This document shows, piece by piece, positions 32,470-35,746 of a DNA stretch of 35,746 nucleotides (positions are counted from its first letter, which is position 1; every line of letters starts with the position of its first letter). The translations under genes were made by a program, and so were the position numbers. The stretch is taken from positions 1 to 35,746 of the forward strand of contig CANRLI010000005.1 in assembly GCA_947631475.1 (NCBI GenBank). Reading direction: 5' to 3'. The notes under the pieces are model-generated. The model did no database searches. It was not told where the DNA came from and was given only the letters and a program-made list of their open reading frames with translations. Source of the stretch: an uncultured Bacilli bacterium (GTDB lineage: Bacteria; Bacillota_I; Bacilli_A; RF39; UBA660).

Positions 32470-34107
32470 ATGTGTAATATAAAAATATTTAGTCTAGGCG
32501 GACTAGATGAAATGGGTAAAAACTGTTATGTAATTGATATTGATAATAGTTTATATATTTTTGATTGTGGATTAAAATATGCTAATGAAAATTTATATGG
32601 TATTGATTATATCATTCCTGATTTTGATTATTTAATTAAAAATCAACATCGAATTAAAGGTTTATTTTTAACACATGGTCATTATGAAAATATGGGAGCT
32701 ACTAAGGATTTAGTAAAAGATTTACCTAATATTAAAATATATGCCACTAAATTTACTAAATTTATTTTGACTAATGATGGGGTAGATGAAAAAAAGATTA
32801 TTGAGATTAAACCTCATAAAAAAATAAATTTTGGTGACATTAGTCTTTTTCCTATCAGTGTTAATCATTCCGCCCCTGATTCTGTAATGTATGTTATCAA
32901 TACTAAAGATGGGGCTATTGTCTATACTGGTGATTTTATAATTGATTCGAAAATGATGGATAAGTACGCTATGGACTTAGGTAAAATTGCTTATGTTGGT
33001 AAACAAGGTGTTTTAGCTTTATTATGTGAATCGGTATTTTCAGAAAGAATAGGGCATACTTCACCATCCCATCGTTTAACTTCCTTTTTTAAAGATGCCA
33101 TTAAGCATCATGAAAATCGTATTCTTTTTGCTGTTTTACCAACTCATATATATACTATCCAAGAAATCTTTGATGCGGTTATAAATACTCATCGTAAAGT
33201 TGTTATAATGGGTAAAAATCTGCAAAACATTATTAATTTTTCAAAAAAAGAAGGTTACTTAAATTTTCCAGACAACGTCTTAGGTGATTTATCAAATATT
33301 GATGATAAAGATGCTATTTTATTAATTCAAGATAGTAAAGAAAATCCTTATGCATCAATTAGCAAAATAATTAATGGTTACGACAAGTTTATTAAATTAA
33401 AGAAAACCGATACAGTTGTTTTTGCCGAACCGAAATATGATAGTAGCGAAAAGACATTAGTTAAAGTTCAAAATGATTTAGCGACTAATGGTTGTGATAT
33501 TATCACTATTCCCAAGGATAAAACAATCTTACATCATGCTTCATCTGAAGATTTAATGATTATGATTGATTTACTAAAACCTAAATATTATATTCCCGTT
33601 AAAGGTGAATATCGCTATATGGTTAATAATGCTAATATTGCTTTAGAATTGAAGATGCCACCTAGTAATATCATTTTAAAACAAAATGGTGATGTCATTG
33701 AAATAAATAACGGCCAGTTAAATACAGAAAATTTTGATCACATTAAAGTTAATGATATTTTAATTGATGGTAATAGTACGGATGATGTTGGCGAATTGGT
33801 TATTAAAGATCGTGAAATGTTAAGTGAAAATGGTATTGTTTTAATTAGTGCCACTATTAGTAAAAAAGAAAAAGTATTACTTGTCGGTCCAGAAGTTACC
33901 ACTCGTGGTTTTATTTATGTTAAAGATTCTGGGGAAATGATTGATGAAATTAAAAGAATTTCTTTAAATATCATTGAACGAAATATTACGGATAATTATG
34001 TTGAATATAATAAAATAAAAAATGAAATTCGTGAAGAATTAGGTAAATACCTATACCATGAAACTGAATGTAAACCAATGATTATTGCTGTTGTCCAAGA
34101 AGTCTAA
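32470..34107 (+). CDS. Ribonuclease J family protein, RNase J2-like
   Basis: The 545-aa length and order (metallo-beta-lactamase, beta-CASP, C-terminal domain) match RNase J: SLGGLDEMGKNCYVID, LTHGH, NHSAPDS, YTGDF, the HASSEDL loop and IPVKGEYRYM. Several metal and catalytic residues are changed. HxHxDH reads HGHYEN (69-74), and the late VHGEYR His is Lys378. His133 and Asp155 remain. This resembles RNase J2 of Bacillus, a weak nuclease that partners RNase J1 in mRNA decay. A fully active paralogue would be expected elsewhere. Start has AAAGAGA upstream of ATG. Confidence 0.85.
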   Translation: MCNIKIFSLGGLDEMGKNCYVIDIDNSLYIFDCGLKYANENLYGIDYIIPDFDYLIKNQHRIKGLFLTHGHYENMGATKDLVKDLPNIKIYATKFTKFILTNDGVDEKKIIEIKPHKKINFGDISLFPISVNHSAPDSVMYVINTKDGAIVYTGDFIIDSKMMDKYAMDLGKIAYVGKQGVLALLCESVFSERIGHTSPSHRLTSFFKDAIKHHENRILFAVLPTHIYTIQEIFDAVINTHRKVVIMGKNLQNIINFSKKEGYLNFPDNVLGDLSNIDDKDAILLIQDSKENPYASISKIINGYDKFIKLKKTDTVVFAEPKYDSSEKTLVKVQNDLATNGCDIITIPKDKTILHHASSEDLMIMIDLLKPKYYIPVKGEYRYMVNNANIALELKMPPSNIILKQNGDVIEINNGQLNTENFDHIKVNDILIDGNSTDDVGELVIKDREMLSENGIVLISATISKKEKVLLVGPEVTTRGFIYVKDSGEMIDEIKRISLNIIERNITDNYVEYNKIKNEIREELGKYLYHETECKPMIIAVVQEV

Positions 34108-34117
34108 ACTTCTTTTT
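34097..34117 (+). terminator. Terminator overlapping the RNase J-like stop
   Basis: AAGAAGT / ACTTCTT around loop CTAA, which contains the stop codon, then T residues. Confidence 0.7.
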
Positions 34118-34163
34118 AGTATAAATTTTTAAATAATCGCCATAATTATTAATGGTGATAAAA

Positions 34164-34592
34164 ATGATTGAAGACGTAGAATTATTAAACTTAATTTATA
34201 AAAATGCTCAGATGGGTTTAATTGGTATAGATAATATTAAGTCGGCCATTAAAAACAAAAAATTCTTTAAAGTTATTAAAGAACAAGAACAAGATTATCA
34301 TGCCATCTGTACTGAAGCCGTTCTTCTATTAAAAAATATGAACGAAAAAGCTGAAAGTGTCAGCCCCATTGCATCCTTAATGACTATGATGGATGCTAAA
34401 ATGAAAACTCTAGCTGACAGTAGTGTTAGTAATATTGCTAAAATGATGATGACGGGCAACAACAAAGGAATTATTGAAATTCAAGAAAAAATAAATAATT
34501 ATGAAGGTGATGATAAAAAAATTATCGCCTTAGCTCAAAAACTACTAACTATTGAAAAAAGAAATCTAGAAAATTTAAAGAAATATTTATAA
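34164..34592 (+). CDS. Conserved helical protein of unknown function
   Basis: The 142-aa protein consists of amphipathic helices: VELLNLIYKNAQMGLIGID, a helix to about 60, MDAKMKTLADSSVSNIAKMM, and a C-terminal IALAQKLLTIEKRNLENLKKYL. This four-helix-bundle pattern with TLxDSSxSxIAxMM recurs in unnamed Bacillota proteins resembling ferritin-like bundles, but no metal-ligand ExxH pairs are seen. ATG 34164 is chosen over 34152 because GGTGAT (34154-34159) lies 4 nt upstream. CATAAT (34141-34146) would place the transcript start at that GGTGAT. Function unknown. Confidence 0.65.
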   Translation: MIEDVELLNLIYKNAQMGLIGIDNIKSAIKNKKFFKVIKEQEQDYHAICTEAVLLLKNMNEKAESVSPIASLMTMMDAKMKTLADSSVSNIAKMMMTGNNKGIIEIQEKINNYEGDDKKIIALAQKLLTIEKRNLENLKKYL

Positions 34593-34627
34593 ATAGAAGA
34601 TATCATAAATCAGATATCTTCTATTTT
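34592..34627 (+). terminator. Terminator after the helical protein gene
   Basis: 13-bp perfect stem AATAGAAGATATC / GATATCTTCTATT with an 8-nt loop and T-rich tail, starting at the stop codon. Confidence 0.88.
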
Positions 34628-34679
34628 CTCTTATTCCATAATTTTCTATCAAATGTCAAGTAAAACCTTAAGCTATTCA

Positions 34680-34708
34680 TTGAATTATAATTTAATATAT
34701 AATATAAT
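34680..34708 (+). promoter_or_regulatory. Promoter for the surface protein gene
   Basis: TTGAAT (34680-34685), 17-nt spacer, TATAAT (34703-34708). Further TATAAT copies surround it (34686, 34698, 34712), so the exact -10 is uncertain. Confidence 0.5.
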
Positions 34709-34736
34709 TAATATAATAGAAAGAATAGGGGTCTCT

Positions 34737-35746
34737 ATGAAGAAGTCTAGATTAATATTTATGTTATTTCTTTTTATAATCTTTATTTGCCCAAGCAAAG
34801 CGGCTACCTTTTTAGAAGCCTCTACGCAAAGACCCGTTGTTGGTTCCGATGTCTATATTTTACTAAATGCAATGTATGGCGATTTAGAAATAAGTGAATT
34901 TAATGTTCGTATTAAGTATGATACTCAATATTTAAAATATGAAAGACCTTATTGGATTCAAGGCAATGGTACTGTAACTGAAAAAGATGGTTATCTTTAT
35001 ATCAAAAAACCTAGTACGAGTCGTAATTGGACTAGTGGTAATCAAATGCAATTTAAATTTACGGTCTTAAAAGAGGGTGTCTCCCGTCTTGAAATAAGTG
35101 CGGTTGATGAGACAGGTAATGTTGTTGAATCTTACTATAGCGATGGCAATCCTGTAGCCCAATCTTTCGCTGGAGTTACAATAAATGCTGTTAAACCAAG
35201 TACAGATACAACTATTGGCTCTTTATTCGTCGAAGGTTATAACATGTCACCAACCTTTAGTAAAACGACTTATGAATACACTTTAAATGTTCCATCTAAT
35301 GTAACCCAAGTTAATGTTGTTGCTAAAAAAGGTGATAATAACCAAACCATTACTGGTACTGGCAAAATAAACTTAAATTACGGACAAAATCGCGTACGTG
35401 TAATAGTTAAAGCTCAAGATGGGTCTTCCCGTACTTATCAAATAATGATTACTCGTGCCGATGATCGTACGGGTGATACTTCATTACAAAGTCTAAATGT
35501 ATCTAATACTAGTATTAAATATCAAAATGGTGTAAATAGTTATGAAGCTACTGTTAGTCGTAGTATAGATAATGTCTTAATAACGGCAATTACTACTGAT
35601 CCTAACGCAACTTTAATAGGTACGGGCAAAAAACAATTAAACATTGGTAATAATACCTTCACTATAACCGTAGTCTCTTCCCAAGGTCAGCAGGCCTCTT
35701 ATACTATTAATATTAATCGCTCTAATGAAGAATTAGAAGTCATTAC
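34737..35746 (+). CDS. Secreted protein with cohesin-like and cadherin-like domains (partial)
   Basis: The frame from ATG 34737 stays open to the window edge (336 codons) and is cut there. A signal peptide (about 1-23, ending PSKAA) is followed by a cohesin-like beta-sandwich (about 25-150, with ISEFNVRIKYDTQYLKYE and MQFKFTVLKEGVSRLEIS). Two cadherin-like beta-sandwich repeats of the PF12733 type follow (about 162-245 and 250-330), each with Leu-rich start, FSKTTYEYTLNVP or the equivalent, GTGK..LN.G.N and a YxI.I.R end. Such proteins are extracellular and often wall-bound adhesins or scaffolds. AGGGG precedes the ATG. The C-terminal anchor is outside the window. Confidence 0.8.
   Translation, partial: MKKSRLIFMLFLFIIFICPSKAATFLEASTQRPVVGSDVYILLNAMYGDLEISEFNVRIKYDTQYLKYERPYWIQGNGTVTEKDGYLYIKKPSTSRNWTSGNQMQFKFTVLKEGVSRLEISAVDETGNVVESYYSDGNPVAQSFAGVTINAVKPSTDTTIGSLFVEGYNMSPTFSKTTYEYTLNVPSNVTQVNVVAKKGDNNQTITGTGKINLNYGQNRVRVIVKAQDGSSRTYQIMITRADDRTGDTSLQSLNVSNTSIKYQNGVNSYEATVSRSIDNVLITAITTDPNATLIGTGKKQLNIGNNTFTITVVSSQGQQASYTININRSNEELEVI

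Noticed and set aside
1-35746. Mycoplasma genetic code (TGA as Trp).
   Set aside because: Several intact genes end in TGA and Trp codons are TGG throughout.

Overview
The window is strongly AT-rich, densely coded bacterial chromosome of low-GC Bacillota type. TGA is used as a stop (for example the ends of the genes at 6880-7749, 9273-11063 and 23405-24871) and Trp is TGG, so the code is standard and not the Mycoplasma code. Gene content (VanZ, YfhO, SpoVS, MgtE, DUF1292, RNase J, GpmI, Gram-positive ribosome binding sites, a lipobox lipoprotein, no sign of an outer membrane) fits an uncultured gut member of the Bacilli / RF39-like lineages; that placement is inference.

Layout. 1-2813: VanZ-like membrane protein, a 39-aa membrane peptide, then a hexapeptide acyltransferase overlapping glmM (amino-sugar and peptidoglycan precursor supply). 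2856-2932: tRNA-Arg(CCU). 3064-6784: two-gene ABC exporter of the MacB/FtsX type. 6880-8539: CDF metal transporter and a zinc-ribbon membrane protein. 8690-12512: lipid operon with two PlsC-type acyltransferases flanking an AMP-forming acyl ligase, then a lipoprotein. 12593-15257: CobW-type metallochaperone GTPase and gpmI. 15298-16261: an Rpn (PD-(D/E)XK) nuclease gene with a Shine-Dalgarno-masking hairpin, an in-frame internal start and a 12-bp in-frame tandem repeat. 16292-17641: mgtE (minus). 17793-22441: PIG-L deacetylase and YfhO-type GT (cell-surface glycosylation), a degenerate HAD protein, an HdeD-like protein. 22485-25137: RlmI-like methyltransferase, PP2C phosphatase with an unassigned N-terminal region, DUF1292 protein. 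25220-27888: eno, spoVS, pta. 27902-31497: tail-anchored unknown (minus), stand-alone sufB, short ssb, unknown (minus). 31589-34592: degenerate polysaccharide-deacetylase-like protein, RNase J2-like protein, helical unknown. 34737-end: partial secreted protein with cohesin-like and cadherin-like domains.

The strongest candidate for an undescribed system is the Rpn locus. It combines a probable gene-within-gene toxin/antitoxin arrangement (full-length nuclease plus a 101-aa C-terminal product from Met206), a slippage-prone 12-bp repeat lying in the part shared by both products, and a leader hairpin that buries the ribosome binding site of the full-length protein only. ssb has a comparable masking hairpin. 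A second genome-wide signal is a compact start module in which a -10 box is followed after about 7 nt by GGTGAT and after 3-4 nt more by ATG, predicting leaders of about 10 nt that begin with the Shine-Dalgarno. Many terminators overlap stop codons. No gap above 300 bases without a gene was found. All family calls are from reading motifs; no database search was run.
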